The notes under the pieces are model-generated. The model did not search any database. It saw only the letters and a program-made list of their open reading frames with translations, and was not told where the DNA came from. DNA of 64,000 nt from Actinomycetales bacterium (GTDB lineage Bacteria > Actinomycetota > Actinomycetes > S36-B12), in the NCBI GenBank assembly GCA_018970025.1, contig JAGWXF010000018.1, forward strand, positions 1 to 64,000, written 5' to 3'. The position numbers were made by a program, and so were the translations under genes. Positions 47,530 through 57,100 of this stretch are shown one piece after another. Every line of letters begins with the position of its first letter. Position 1 is the stretch's first letter.

Positions 47530-49937
47530 GCGCGCGTGATGCTGCGGTGCAGGTCGACGGCCGTCCGACCACCGACCCGGATCGCGGGCTCACCGCGGCC
47601 GAGGTCGAGCAGCGCGTCGCCGAGGGCAAGGCCAACGACGCCCCTGATCCGCGCAGCAGGAGCCTGCTCGACATCATCAAGGCGAACACCCTCACCTGGT
47701 TCAACCTGGTCATCGGGTCGATGTGGGCGATCATGCTGCTCGTCGCGCCCTTCCAGGACTCGCTGTTCGGCTTCGCGATCGTCGCGAACACCCTCATCGG
47801 CATCGTGCAGGAGTACCGCGCCTCGCGGGTGCTCGCCCGGCTCTCGCTCATCGGCGCCGCGCGGCCGACCGTGCGACGCGATGGGCTGGATGTCTCGGTG
47901 GCGGCCCATGAGGTCGTCCTCGATGACGTCATCGTGCTGTCGACCGGTGATCAGCTGGTCGTGGATGGGATCGTCCTGGACTCGGCCGGCCTGGAGATCG
48001 ACGAGAGCCTGCTGACCGGTGAGGCCGACCCGGTCGGCAAGGCCGTCGGCGACCAGGCGATGTCGGGCTCGTTCGTTGTGGCCGGGTCGGGGCGCTACGT
48101 CGCGACCGCCGTCGGCCGGGCGTCCTTCGCATCTGGCCTCACCGAGCAGGCCAAGAAGTTCCACCTCACCAACTCCGAGCTGCGCACGGCCATCAGCGGA
48201 TTCATCCGCAGTATCTCGTTCCTGCTGCTGCCGATCGGCGCCCTGCTGCTGTTCTCGCAGGCGGTGCGGGCGGATATCCCGATCAAGGACGCGATCCGGG
48301 GGACGATCGCGGGGATGGTGACCATGGTCCCCGAGGGCCTGGTCCTGCTCACCAGTATCGCGATGGCCGTCGCGGTCATCCGGCTGGCAGCCAAGCGCGT
48401 GCTCGTGCAGGACATGCCAGCGGTCGAGGTGCTTGCTCGGGTGGACGTCGTGTGCGTCGACAAGACCGGCACCCTGACCCAGCCCGGCATGCACCTGCGG
48501 TCGGTCATCCCAGTGAACGCAGTACTTCCCGTGAGCCCAGCAAACGACGTGAGCTCATCGGGCCAGCAGCAGGGGTTGATCGAGGACGCGCTCGGCGCGC
48601 TCGCATCGGCCCAGACCAATCCGAACCCGACCCTGCAGGCTATTGCGGAGGCGCATCGACACCCTGGCTGGCAGGTGCAGGCCAGCGTGCCGTTCTCCAG
48701 TGCCCGCAAGTGGTCGTCCGCCACCTTCGCCGGCCGTGGCACCTGGGTGCTCGGGGCTCCGGAGATGCTGCTTGCCGATGACCACCCGGCGCGGGCCACG
48801 GCCGAAGCGCTGGCTGCCGATGGCGCCCGGGTGCTCGCCCTGGGCACCCTGGAGCAGCCTGCCGATCCCGAGCAGCCCATCACCGGGCTGTCGTGCGCGG
48901 CCCTGGTCGTCATCGACCAGCGACTTCGCCCGGACGCCGCCCAGACGGTGCAGTACTTCCTGGATCAGGACGTCACGGTCAAGGTCATCTCCGGCGACAA
49001 CGCGACCACGGTCGGCGCGATCGCCGCGCAGGCGGGAGTCCCCGGCGCTGCTGACCCGGTCGATGCCCGCGAGCTGCCGGAGTCGACCGAGGAGCTGGCC
49101 GCGGTGATGGCGGAATCGTCGGTCTTCGGCCGGGTCACGCCGCTGCAGAAGCAGGCCATGGTCGATGCCCTGCACCGCAACGGGGCAACCGTGGCGATGA
49201 CCGGCGACGGCGTGAACGACGTCCTGGCGCTGAAGAGCGCTGATCTCGGCATCGCGATGGGCTCGGGGTCATCGGCCACCCGTGCGGTTGCGCAGCTGGT
49301 CCTGCTCGAGGACCGGTGGGCGGTGATGCCGAGCGTGGTGGCCGAGGGCCGTCGCGTGCTGGGCAATATCGAGCGCGTCTCCGATGTCTTCCTGACCAAG
49401 TCGTTCTACGCGATCATCACGTCCGTCGCGACCGCGATCTTCGCCGTCGAGTTCCCCTTCCTGCCGCGGCACCTGACGGTCATCGGGGCGCTCACCATCG
49501 GCATCCCAGGCTTCTTCCTCGCGCTCATGCCGAACACCGAGCGCTTCCGCCCCGGCTTCTTCAAGCGGGTCCTGCTGTTCTCCGCGCCCGCCGGCATGAT
49601 CGCCGCCGCCTGCGCCTTCACCAGCTACGGCCTGGCGCGCAGCCTCGGCGAGCCGCTGCCGAGCTGCCAGTCGGCGGCCACCGTCACGCTGTTCATCGTG
49701 GCGACCGCCGTCCTGCTGCAAAGTGCCCGCCCGCTGAACCTGCTGCGCATCGGGATCGTCGCGCTGATGATCGTGCTCTTCCTGGGCATCCTGTTCATCC
49801 CGTTCTTCTCGCAGTTCTTCGCGCTCTCCCTAGGCCCGGAGCGCTATGCGCTCATCTCGGTGAGCGTCGGGCTGGTGGGCGCCGTGCTCGTCTGGGTTGC
49901 CACCCTGGTCACCGATCGCTGGCGTCGACCGCAGTGA
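47526..49937 (+). CDS. CtpE-like P-type cation-transporting ATPase
   Basis: An 803-residue membrane pump. Actuator loop SLLTGEADP, phosphorylation motif DKTGTLT (Asp312), hinge [18 protein letters not shown], and a PEGL motif in the fourth helix ([14 protein letters not shown]). It resembles mycobacterial CtpE, described as a calcium-uptake ATPase; no N-terminal heavy-metal domain is present. ATG 47526 overlaps the ppx stop. Ten hydrophobic segments are expected (two pairs near the N-terminus, six at the C-terminus). Confidence 0.85.
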   Translation: MSARDAAVQVDGRPTTDPDRGLTAAEVEQRVAEGKANDAPDPRSRSLLDIIKANTLTWFNLVIGSMWAIMLLVAPFQDSLFGFAIVANTLIGIVQEYRASRVLARLSLIGAARPTVRRDGLDVSVAAHEVVLDDVIVLSTGDQLVVDGIVLDSAGLEIDESLLTGEADPVGKAVGDQAMSGSFVVAGSGRYVATAVGRASFASGLTEQAKKFHLTNSELRTAISGFIRSISFLLLPIGALLLFSQAVRADIPIKDAIRGTIAGMVTMVPEGLVLLTSIAMAVAVIRLAAKRVLVQDMPAVEVLARVDVVCVDKTGTLTQPGMHLRSVIPVNAVLPVSPANDVSSSGQQQGLIEDALGALASAQTNPNPTLQAIAEAHRHPGWQVQASVPFSSARKWSSATFAGRGTWVLGAPEMLLADDHPARATAEALAADGARVLALGTLEQPADPEQPITGLSCAALVVIDQRLRPDAAQTVQYFLDQDVTVKVISGDNATTVGAIAAQAGVPGAADPVDARELPESTEELAAVMAESSVFGRVTPLQKQAMVDALHRNGATVAMTGDGVNDVLALKSADLGIAMGSGSSATRAVAQLVLLEDRWAVMPSVVAEGRRVLGNIERVSDVFLTKSFYAIITSVATAIFAVEFPFLPRHLTVIGALTIGIPGFFLALMPNTERFRPGFFKRVLLFSAPAGMIAAACAFTSYGLARSLGEPLPSCQSAATVTLFIVATAVLLQSARPLNLLRIGIVALMIVLFLGILFIPFFSQFFALSLGPERYALISVSVGLVGAVLVWVATLVTDRWRRPQ

Positions 49938-50701
49938 TCGGCCTGTCGACCTCGTCGGCCTACCCGGAGTCGACGGCCGCCGCCTTCGCGATGGCGGCAG
50001 CCCTGGGCTACGACGGGGTTGAGGTCATGGTCGGCACCGATGCGATCAGCCAGGATGCCGATGCGATCAAGGCCCTGGTCGACCACTACCAGGTGCCGGT
50101 GCTGTCGATCCATGCCCCATGCCTGCTGGTCACCCAGCGGGTGTGGGGGTCCGACCCCTGGGGCAAGCTCGTCCGGGCGAAGCTGGCTGCCGAGCTCCTC
50201 GGAGCTAGCACGGTGGTCGTCCACCCGCCCTTCCGCTGGCAGCGCGAGTATGCCCGCGGGTTCATCGACGGACTGGCGGCCATGCAGTCGGAGACGGACG
50301 TGGTCTTCGCGGTCGAGAACATGTACCCATGGCGTGCTGGGCCTCGGGACGTCGCGGGCTACTCACCGAGCTGGGATCTGCGGGATGCCGACTACCCGCA
50401 TACGACCCTGGACCTGTCGCATACCTCGGTTGCCCGGCTCGACCCGGTTGCGCTCGCCGTCGAGCTCGGGGATCGGGTGCGGCACGTGCACCTCGCGGAC
50501 GGCCGCGGCTCAGCCCTCGACGAGCACCTGATCCCAGGACGAGGGACGCAGCCGGTCGATGCCTTCCTCGATCACCTGGCCGGCACCGGCTTCGACGGCT
50601 CCATCATCCTGGAGGTCAGCACCCGCGGGGCGTCCGACGGCGCTGCCCGGCGCGAGCTGCTCGCCGAGGCGCTGGCCTTCACCCGCGCCCGGGTGCGGTG
50701 A
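49934..50701 (+). CDS. Sugar phosphate isomerase/epimerase-like TIM-barrel protein
   Basis: A 255-residue xylose-isomerase-like TIM barrel (AP-endonuclease family 2 fold). Metal-binding positions are visible in [37 protein letters not shown] and ILEVSTRG. The substrate cannot be told. GTG 49934 overlaps the ATPase stop. Its 3' end overlaps the convergent deleted glycosyltransferase gene by 23 bases. Confidence 0.8.
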   Translation: MIGLSTSSAYPESTAAAFAMAAALGYDGVEVMVGTDAISQDADAIKALVDHYQVPVLSIHAPCLLVTQRVWGSDPWGKLVRAKLAAELLGASTVVVHPPFRWQREYARGFIDGLAAMQSETDVVFAVENMYPWRAGPRDVAGYSPSWDLRDADYPHTTLDLSHTSVARLDPVALAVELGDRVRHVHLADGRGSALDEHLIPGRGTQPVDAFLDHLAGTGFDGSIILEVSTRGASDGAARRELLAEALAFTRARVR

Positions 50702-51422
50702 CCGCGCAGTCGACCAGGGTGCCGGTTCGCCGGCCGCTGCTTGCGCCGCTGACAAGGGGAGCGTCCGGGACCGGGCGGCAGTTGGCGGCGATCCACGAGT
50801 CGCGTTCGGTCCCTGGTGCCGAGGCATCGGCCATCGGCCCCGGGTAGAGCATCCACGCCTCCATCATCTTCACCTGGAAGGCAGCTGCGATCCCGAGGCC
50901 GGCGAGGATGAGCCAGGGCAGCCGGCCGGTCTGGATGGCCCGGATGAGGAAGTACGCGGAGATCACCGCTGCGAGGCTGAACCAGACCTCGGGCACATTG
51001 GATCTCGACAGCACGGCGACCAGGGGAGTCGTGGCGTAGACGGCGGCAGCCACCAGGCCGGCCATCCGGCCACGCCACCGGGCGACCGCCAGGTACAGCA
51101 CGACAACGGTGGCAATCGTCGCCAGGACCTCGGGCAGCACGACGCTCCAGGCGCTCGGGCCGAGGGCCGCCACGCTGAGCGCCTGCGGCCAGAGGGATCC
51201 GGGAATCTTGTCGATACCTGACCAGCCTGCTGAGTCGAACGCCCCGTAGACGAACTGCCCGAGACCCTGGGACATGCTCACCACGGCCGGGGTGTAGTAG
51301 TCGTGCAGGTTCGCGCTCGAGGCCGCGAGGCCATAGAGCCCTGCGAGCAGCACGGCGATGGCCGTGACGGCGTAGGGGACCCAGGGGTCCGGGGATGCCT
51401 GCGCGGGTGCGTCTGGCTGCAT
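50679..51422 (-). pseudogene. Glycosyltransferase-39-type membrane protein with internal deletion
   Basis: Residues 1 to about 185 look like the N-terminal half of a polyprenol-dependent GT39/ArnT-like mannosyltransferase: SSANLHDYYTPAVVSMSQG, KIPGSLWPQALSVAALG and AAFQVKMMEAWMLYPG, with five to six helices. At YPG the sequence jumps to a short hydrophilic tail, SWIAANCRPVP..LVDCA, of the kind that ends such proteins. Full-length relatives have about 600-700 residues; this one has 247, so roughly 400 internal residues seem deleted in frame. ATG 51422 has GAGGAGAGG upstream. Activity is unlikely. Confidence 0.6.
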
Positions 51423-51632
51423 GGGCCTCTCCTCTGTCAAGCCGCGGCAGCGGCCTGATCGTTGCCGGTGACGCTAGCGGCCGTCGATTCGAGGAGCGTT
51501 CGGATGCCGTCAGGGGCGCCGCATCCCGGCGCGCCCATGGCAGGCTTGGGCCATGGTCCCCCGAGCCTCGGCGCACGCCTGCGAGCCTTCCTGCCGGGCC
51601 TGGGGCTCATTCGTTCGGGAAAGGGAGTCGGC

Positions 51633-52430
51633 GTGACGCGTATCGCAGTGCTCGGCGGAGGCGTGATGGGGGAGGCCCTGATCGTCGGCATCCAGCGACG
51701 CGTGCATCCCGCGCCGGTCATCGCGGTCGCGGAGAAGCGCCCCGACCGCCGGGCGGATCTCATCGCGCGCCTTGGCGTGCAGGCGCAGGATGCCCCCGAG
51801 GCCGTTCGCGATGCCGACGTCATCGTCCTCGTCGTCAAGCCCCAGGACATCCGATCCCTGCTCGACACCATCGCCGGCCATGTCGCCGAGGGCGCACTCG
51901 TCATCTCGATCGCCGCTGGCATCCCGACAGCGCTGATCGAGACTGCCCTGCCGGGCACGCATGTGGTGCGCGCCATGCCGAACACCCCGGCTCGGATCGA
52001 GAGCGGGATGACCGGCATCTCCGCGGGGGCCCGCTGTGACCGGGAGCATCTGGAGCGGGCTCGGCATCTGCTCACGGCCGTCGGGGCGGTTGCCGAGGTC
52101 CCGGAATCCGCCCAGGATGCGATCACCTCGGTCTCCGGCAGCGGCCCGGCCTACCTGTTCTACCTGGCCGAGGCCATGATCACGGGTGCGGTCGAGGGCG
52201 GGATCGACCCAGAGCAGGCCCGCGAGGTGGTCGCCCAGACCCTGCTGGGGGCCTCCCGCCTGCTGCAGGTAAGCCACGAGCCGCCGCAGGAACTCCGCGC
52301 GAACGTCACCTCGCCCGCAGGCACGACCGCGGCCGCCATCGCGGCCTTCGATGAGCGAGGGGTGCGCCAGGCATTGATCGATGGCATCACAGCCGCTCGC
52401 ATGCGCAGCCAGGAGCTGTCGGCGGGATGA
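51633..52430 (+). CDS. proC: Pyrroline-5-carboxylate reductase
   Basis: Last step of proline synthesis, reducing pyrroline-5-carboxylate with NAD(P)H. The N-terminal GGGVMGEALI binds the nucleotide; VRAMPNTPARI and SGSGPAYLFYLAEAM with TSPAGTTAAAI are the family signature. 265 residues. GTG 51633 has AAAGGGAG (51620-51627) upstream. The order proC, HTH protein, bS22, epimerase, acyltransferase matches that recalled from mycobacteria (Rv0500-Rv0502), here with acuC inserted. Confidence 0.94.
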   Translation: MTRIAVLGGGVMGEALIVGIQRRVHPAPVIAVAEKRPDRRADLIARLGVQAQDAPEAVRDADVIVLVVKPQDIRSLLDTIAGHVAEGALVISIAAGIPTALIETALPGTHVVRAMPNTPARIESGMTGISAGARCDREHLERARHLLTAVGAVAEVPESAQDAITSVSGSGPAYLFYLAEAMITGAVEGGIDPEQAREVVAQTLLGASRLLQVSHEPPQELRANVTSPAGTTAAAIAAFDERGVRQALIDGITAARMRSQELSAG

Positions 52431-53623
52431 GCGAGCGCGTAGCGGTCGTCTGGGACGATGACCTCGCGGCCTATGACTTCGGGCCTGGTCACCCGCTGGC
52501 ACCGATCCGCGTGCAGCTGGCCATGCGGCTGGCCCGTGACTTCGACCTGTTCGCCCATGCCAATGTCGAGCTGATCACCCCGGTGGAGCCCGCGACGCAG
52601 GACGACCTGCTGCGGGTGCATGAGCGGGCATATCTGCAGGCCGTGCAGGCCGCGTCTGCGGACGCCGGCTACGTCGATGCCGCACGGGGCCTGGGCACTG
52701 ACGACGACCCCGTCTTCGCCGGGATGCACCAGGCGGCGGCTCGGGTCTGCGGTGCCTCGCTGGCCGGGGCCAGGGCGGTGCTCGATGGTCGGGCGGACCA
52801 TGCGGTGAACCTTGCGGGAGGCTTGCACCATGCCATGCCCGGTGCGGCTTCGGGCTTTTGCATCTACAACGACGTCGGCGTGGCGATCGCCTGGCTGCTG
52901 GAGCAGGGGGTGGAGCGGATCGCCTACGTCGATGTGGACGTCCACCATGGCGATGGCGTGCAGGCCATGTTCTGGGACGACCCCCGGGTGCTGACCATCT
53001 CGATCCACGAGAGCCCGCGGACGTTGTTCCCCGGAACGGGCTGGCCGACCGAGATCGGCGGGCCGGCTGCGCCGGGCACCGCGGTGAACATCGCCCTGCC
53101 TGCCGGCACGGGGGATCAGGGCTGGCTGCGCGCCTTCCATGCGGTGGTGCCCGATGTCCTGCAGGCCTTCGGCCCGCAGTTCCTGGTCACCCAGCAGGGG
53201 GCAGACACCCATGCCGAGGATCCGCTTGCCCACTTGGCGGTCAGCCTGGACGGCCAGCGAATGACCTACCAGGCCCTGCACCGCTGGGCCCATCGCTATG
53301 CAGGCGGGCGTTGGCTCGCGGTCGGCGGGGGCGGCTATGAGTGGGTCGATGTCGTCCCGCGGGCGTGGACCCACCTGATCGCGGAGGCGACTGGCCACCC
53401 GATCGACCCGATGACCGATCTGCCCGTTTCGTTCCGGACGTTCGTGGAGGAGGCCCTCGCCCGTCAGGCCCCCTTTCGGATGACGGACGGCCGGACACCC
53501 TGGCCGAAGCCCTTCGATGACGGGTTCAACCCCGATGACCCGGTCGACCAGGCGATCCTGGCCACCCGGCATGCGGTCTTCCCCCGCTGGGGACTCACGG
53601 CGGAATCACTGGGCTGGCTCTGA
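52427..53623 (+). CDS. AcuC-type histone-deacetylase-family protein
   Basis: Zinc deacetylase fold, 398 residues. GGLHHAMPGAASGFCIYND contains the tandem histidines and conserved aspartate/asparagine region, VDVDVHHGDGVQ the zinc ligands, and VGGGGYEWVDV the late catalytic loop. AcuC proteins deacetylate acetyl-CoA synthetase in Bacillus; polyamine or protein deacetylation is possible here. ATG overlaps the proC stop. Confidence 0.9.
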   Translation: MSERVAVVWDDDLAAYDFGPGHPLAPIRVQLAMRLARDFDLFAHANVELITPVEPATQDDLLRVHERAYLQAVQAASADAGYVDAARGLGTDDDPVFAGMHQAAARVCGASLAGARAVLDGRADHAVNLAGGLHHAMPGAASGFCIYNDVGVAIAWLLEQGVERIAYVDVDVHHGDGVQAMFWDDPRVLTISIHESPRTLFPGTGWPTEIGGPAAPGTAVNIALPAGTGDQGWLRAFHAVVPDVLQAFGPQFLVTQQGADTHAEDPLAHLAVSLDGQRMTYQALHRWAHRYAGGRWLAVGGGGYEWVDVVPRAWTHLIAEATGHPIDPMTDLPVSFRTFVEEALARQAPFRMTDGRTPWPKPFDDGFNPDDPVDQAILATRHAVFPRWGLTAESLGWL

Positions 53624-53740
53624 TTTCGGCAACCAACTTTCCCAGTGGCCCCACCGCCCACTAGATTGTGCACTGCCTCGTGGCCGTTGCTCACCGGAGG
53701 GGAAGCCGGTGCGGCGCAGGGCAGAAAGCTTGGGTGCTTC

Positions 53741-53947
53741 ATGTCGACCACGCCTGACCGGCCGTTCGCCGAGGTGCGCTTCCTGACTGTTGCCGAGGTC
53801 GCATCGGTCATGCGGGTCTCGAAGATGACGGTCTACCGACTCGTTCACCAGGGAGACCTGCCCGCCGTTCGCGTCGGCCGCTCCTTCCGCGTGCCCGAGC
53901 AGGCCGTGAACGACTACCTACGCGACTCCTTCGTCGAGACGGCCTAG
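53741..53947 (+). CDS. Excisionase/MerR-like helix-turn-helix protein
   Basis: A 68-residue DNA-binding protein: FLTVAEVASVMRVSKMTVYR then LVHQGDLPAVRVGRSFRVPE forms a winged HTH of the excisionase type. It corresponds in position to mycobacterial Rv0500A. It probably regulates nearby genes, but targets are unknown. ATG 53741 was chosen as the first start before the domain. TAGATT at 53662-53667 may be its -10. Not adjacent to any integrase, so a chromosomal regulator rather than a phage excisionase. Confidence 0.85.
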   Translation: MSTTPDRPFAEVRFLTVAEVASVMRVSKMTVYRLVHQGDLPAVRVGRSFRVPEQAVNDYLRDSFVETA

Positions 53948-54013
53948 CCCAGTCTCGCTGTCTGCCGCACGCCCGCTCGTCCTCCCGCCTCGGCGGCCCG
54001 GCCGCCACAGCGA

Positions 54014-54019
54014 TAGGAT
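54014..54019 (+). promoter_or_regulatory. Candidate -10 for the bS22 gene
   Basis: TAGGAT in the 147-base gap after the HTH gene; a start site near 54026 would leave a leader of about 70 bases to ATG 54095. Confidence 0.4.
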
Positions 54020-54094
54020 TTGCCCGCTCTGCTCGTCATGTCGATGCACCACGGCTGGTCATGTCAGCCATGAATGAACGCGAGGATTTGCTCC

Positions 54095-54193
54095 ATGGGC
54101 TCAGTCGTGAAGAAGCGCCGCAAGCGGATGGCGAAGAAGAAGCACCGCAAGCTGCTGCGCCGCACGAGGGTCCAGCGCCGCAATAAGAAGTAG
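54095..54193 (+). CDS. Ribosomal protein bS22 (AURKAIP1/COX24-domain miniprotein)
   Basis: A 32-residue, extremely basic peptide beginning [19 protein letters not shown] and ending [11 protein letters not shown]. It matches the actinobacterial small-subunit protein bS22 (mycobacterial Rv0500B, related to mitochondrial AURKAIP1/COX24) that binds 16S rRNA in the 30S subunit. GAGGA (54082-54086) stands eight bases before the ATG. The HTH-bS22-epimerase order supports it. It is too short for default gene callers. Confidence 0.92.
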   Translation: MGSVVKKRRKRMAKKKHRKLLRRTRVQRRNKK

Positions 54194-54220
54194 TCGCCAG
54201 TTCGCACCCGAGGGGGTGGC

Positions 54221-55213
54221 ATGCCTGGGGTCATCCTGGTCACGGGCGCTGCACGGTACCTCGGTGGAATCTTGGCCGAATCCCTCGTGGCGGCGCCCGG
54301 AGTCGAGCGGGTCATCGGGGTTGATGTCGTCGGCCCCGAGCAGCCGCTCGCCGGAGTCGAGTTCGTCCGGGCCGATATCCGCAGCCCGGTCATCGGACGG
54401 GTCATGGATGAAGCCGGCGTCGACTCGGTCGTTCACATGGGTGTCATCTCGACCCCCAACCAGGCCGGTGGCCGCTCCACGATGAAGGACATCAACGTCA
54501 TCGGCACGATGCAGTTGCTGGCTGCCTGCCAGCGAACCCCGAGCGTGGCCTCGGTCGTGCTGAAATCGACGGCAGGCATCTACGGATCAGGGCCGAAGAA
54601 CCCGGCTCTCTACCGGGAGGACACCGAGCCGGCCCACGCCCCGGGATCCGGCTGGCCGAAGGACTGCGCGGAGGTCGAGGGCTACGTGCGTGGCTTCGCC
54701 CGGCGCCGGCCGGACGCAACCATCACTACCTTGCGCTTCGCAAACATCATCGGCCCGCGCATCCGCACGGGCCTGACCGGCTACTTCTCGCTGCCGGTGA
54801 TACCCACGGTCCTGGGCTTCGATGCGCGACTGCAGTTCATCCATGAGGACGACGCCGTCGACCTGACCAGGCGCGCGGTGCTGGCCGGGATACCCGGCAC
54901 GTTCAACGCGGCGGGTGCCGGCGTCATCACCCTGGCGCAGGCGGTGCGCCGCACCGGCCACCCGTGGATCGCCGTCCCCTCGATGATGTTCGCCTCCGTG
55001 GGGCGCAGCATCAGTCGTGCAAGCGACATCAGCCGGGCCCACGACGCCGACTTCTCCGCTGAGCAGGTGCGCTACCTCACCTATGGCCGGGTGCTCGACA
55101 CCCACAAGGTGGAGCGCGAGTTCGGCTGGCGTCCTGCCCTCACCACTGCTGAGGCCTTCGACGCGTTCGTGCATCGCGGTGACCGCCCGGAGGGGGTGAC
55201 GGCAGTTGCCTGA
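54221..55213 (+). CDS. NAD-dependent epimerase/dehydratase-family protein
   Basis: An extended-SDR Rossmann protein of 330 residues: VTGAARYLGGILAE is the (slightly altered) G-x-x-G-x-x-G motif, and VLKSTAGIYGSG supplies the SDR serine region. The usual YxxxK appears weakened (the expected tyrosine region reads GSGWPKDCAE), so classical epimerase catalysis is uncertain. It corresponds to mycobacterial Rv0501 (galE2) by position. It has a G-rich ribosome-binding site and overlaps the acyltransferase start. Confidence 0.8.
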   Translation: MPGVILVTGAARYLGGILAESLVAAPGVERVIGVDVVGPEQPLAGVEFVRADIRSPVIGRVMDEAGVDSVVHMGVISTPNQAGGRSTMKDINVIGTMQLLAACQRTPSVASVVLKSTAGIYGSGPKNPALYREDTEPAHAPGSGWPKDCAEVEGYVRGFARRRPDATITTLRFANIIGPRIRTGLTGYFSLPVIPTVLGFDARLQFIHEDDAVDLTRRAVLAGIPGTFNAAGAGVITLAQAVRRTGHPWIAVPSMMFASVGRSISRASDISRAHDADFSAEQVRYLTYGRVLDTHKVEREFGWRPALTTAEAFDAFVHRGDRPEGVTAVA

Positions 55214-56243
55214 TGCAACGGTCATCCCGATGAACCCGGAGGATCCCAAGCGGCTGTCGCCATCGAAGGCGGCTCGCCGGGTCGGCAACACGGGCCCGCA
55301 GCCACGTCGCCTCAGGGCAGCGCCGCCGCCTCCGCAGGAGGAGCTCCCCCCGCCGCCCCCGCCTCCGCCCCTGGATGAGCCCGGCCAGGCGGCAGATGCC
55401 GTGGCGCAGCTGGGTGCCTGGGTCGAGGAGGCGGTCGCGTTCATCCAGCGGCGGCTGCGCGGCGACTACGCGGTCGACGAGTTCGGCTTCGACCCCGAGC
55501 TCAACGACCAGGTGCTGATGGGCCTGGTGCGGCCGCTGTACCGGTCGTGGTTCCGGGTGGAGACCTCAGGCCTGGAGCATGTGCCCGCCGAGGGGGGCGC
55601 CCTCGTCGTCGCAAACCACTCCGGCACCCTGGCCTTCGATGCGGTGATGACCCAGGTAGCGCTGCTGGACGATCACCCGGCCCATCGGCACCTGCGGATG
55701 CTGGGCGCGAACCTGGTGTTCGCGACCCCGTTCATCGGGCAGGTGGCCCGCGCATCCGGGCACACCCTTGCCTGCCAGCCGGATGCCCAGCGACTGCTTG
55801 ATCGCGGTGAGATCGTGGGGGTCTGGCCCGAGGGCTTCAAGGGCATCGGCAAGCCGTTCAGCGAGCGCTACAAGCTGCAGCGCTTCGGCCGGGGAGGCTT
55901 CGTCGAGACGGCCGTGCGTGCCCGTGTCCCCATCATCCCCACGGCCATCGTCGGCGCGGAGGAGATCTACCCGATGATCGCGGAGAGCAAGGTGCTCGCC
56001 CGCATCCTCGGCCTTCCGTACTTCCCGATCACGCCGACGTTCCCATGGCTCGGTCCGATCGGGATGATCCCGCTGCCCAGCAAGTGGTACATCCACTTCG
56101 GTGAGCCGATCAGCACGCAGGACCTGCCGGCGAATGCTGCCGATGACCCGATGATCGTGTTCAACCTGACCGACCAGGTCAGGGAGCAGATCCAGCAGAT
56201 GATCTATCGCCTGCTCATGCAGCGGCCATCAGTCTTCGGCTAG
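55206..56243 (+). CDS. 1-acyl-glycerol-3-phosphate acyltransferase-like (PlsC) protein
   Basis: Membrane-associated acyltransferase of phospholipid synthesis. VVANHSGTLAFDAVM gives the NHxxxxxxD block of this subgroup, and GVWPEGFKGIGKPFSERYKL is the substrate block. A proline run (residues about 35-60) and basic N-terminal tail precede the catalytic domain. The TTG at 55206 is supported by GGAGGGGG (55189-55196); ATG 55230 is an alternative. 345 residues. Corresponds to mycobacterial Rv0502. Its TAG stop shares CTAG with the stop of the convergent PIN gene. Confidence 0.85.
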   Translation: MPDATVIPMNPEDPKRLSPSKAARRVGNTGPQPRRLRAAPPPPQEELPPPPPPPPLDEPGQAADAVAQLGAWVEEAVAFIQRRLRGDYAVDEFGFDPELNDQVLMGLVRPLYRSWFRVETSGLEHVPAEGGALVVANHSGTLAFDAVMTQVALLDDHPAHRHLRMLGANLVFATPFIGQVARASGHTLACQPDAQRLLDRGEIVGVWPEGFKGIGKPFSERYKLQRFGRGGFVETAVRARVPIIPTAIVGAEEIYPMIAESKVLARILGLPYFPITPTFPWLGPIGMIPLPSKWYIHFGEPISTQDLPANAADDPMIVFNLTDQVREQIQQMIYRLLMQRPSVFG

Positions 56244-56668
56244 GACCCCCGACTCAGCTCATCAATTATTCGCAGCAAGGCGTTGGGCGAGCAGGTCCGA
56301 ATCCCTGGATTTCGATAGTCCAGTAGGCGAGCGTCGCCGGTAACCAGGAAGTGCGCATCCGCCCAGGCTGCTAGGTGCACAAGGTACGCGTCCATTGGGT
56401 CTGCCGGCGGGGCCATGCTGCCCTCGGTGTCGGGATGCAGGTCTGCGGATTCACGGAGCAGCCAGTGGAGGGCATCAGCCTCGTCAGTGCTGAACCAGCG
56501 TCGAAAGCGGTCCCTTCGGCACACGGTGATGAATTCGTCGAGGAGATGCTCGGAGATGATCAGTTGAACCTGACCGTCCGTCCAACGACGAAGGATCTCG
56601 GCCGGTGAGCCCTCAGCTGAGATGAGTCCGGCGATCAGCACTCCAGGATCTACGACGACGCGCAGCAT
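56240..56668 (-). CDS. PIN-domain toxin (COG1569 type)
   Basis: A 142-residue predicted RNase. The acidic metal-binding set is visible: Asp8 in VVVDPGVLIAG, Glu in SEHLLDEFI, the aspartates in DPMDAYLVHLA, and LVTGDARLLDY. It belongs to the putative toxin-antitoxin PIN family. ATG directly follows the antitoxin stop with no gap. Base composition is a little lower in GC than the neighbours, consistent with transfer. Confidence 0.85.
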   Translation of the reverse strand: MLRVVVDPGVLIAGLISAEGSPAEILRRWTDGQVQLIISEHLLDEFITVCRRDRFRRWFSTDEADALHWLLRESADLHPDTEGSMAPPADPMDAYLVHLAAWADAHFLVTGDARLLDYRNPGIRTCSPNALLRIIDELSRGS

Positions 56669-56899
56669 CTATGTTTCGTGCTTGTTCTCGCGGACACCGG
56701 CGTAGGCCTCGTTCAAGGCTGTCTGCTCGCCGACGCCTTGATTGCGCTGCCAGACTTGTTCAAGCATGTCCATTCCAAGGAATCGACGCAAGGCCTGCTC
56801 CATGACGTCGGAGTCGCGGAGGTTCTTGCGGGCGGCCCATGCGCGGGCGGCTCGAAGCAGTTCCTCGTCCATGTACATGGTGGTCTTCGCTTTTGCCAT
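56669..56899 (-). CDS. RHH/CopG-like antitoxin
   Basis: A 76-residue protein: MAKAKTTMYMDEELLRAARA forms the ribbon of a ribbon-helix-helix DNA-binding domain, with helices to about residue 45 and a C-terminal toxin-binding tail ending ENKHET. It precedes the toxin, as usual for VapBC-type pairs. Start ATG 56899 is the first that matches the RHH start; a palindrome lies 20 bases upstream. Confidence 0.85.
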   Translation of the reverse strand: MAKAKTTMYMDEELLRAARAWAARKNLRDSDVMEQALRRFLGMDMLEQVWQRNQGVGEQTALNEAYAGVRENKHET

Positions 56900-56913
56900 G
56901 GATTGATTGTGAT

Positions 56914-56932
56914 GGGAAGAGGGGATTCCCTC
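56914..56932. promoter_or_regulatory. Palindromic operator candidate of the PIN/RHH pair
   Basis: GAGGG (56919-56923) and CCCTC (56928-56932) form an inverted repeat; an overlapping GGGAA/TTCCC repeat spans 56914-56930. Location fits autorepression. The remainder of 56933-57087 shows no gene. Confidence 0.45.
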
Positions 56933-57087
56933 AACTGCGTAGCGCCTCATTCCGTCATCCTGGAACTCGGCAGTCGAAGGTGAGTCTGGTGACTTGGATC
57001 TGTGGACCAGATCCAGCATCGCGAGAGCCTGCTGACACCTCCATGGCGGGCGCAGGCAGGCCTCGCGCGGGCGCATTCCCGTGCGAA

Positions 57088-57093
57088 TAGGCT
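57088..57093 (+). promoter_or_regulatory. Candidate leaderless -10 for the 57101 gene
   Basis: TAGGCT ends seven bases before GTG 57101. Confidence 0.5.
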
Positions 57094-57100
57094 CGGCACC

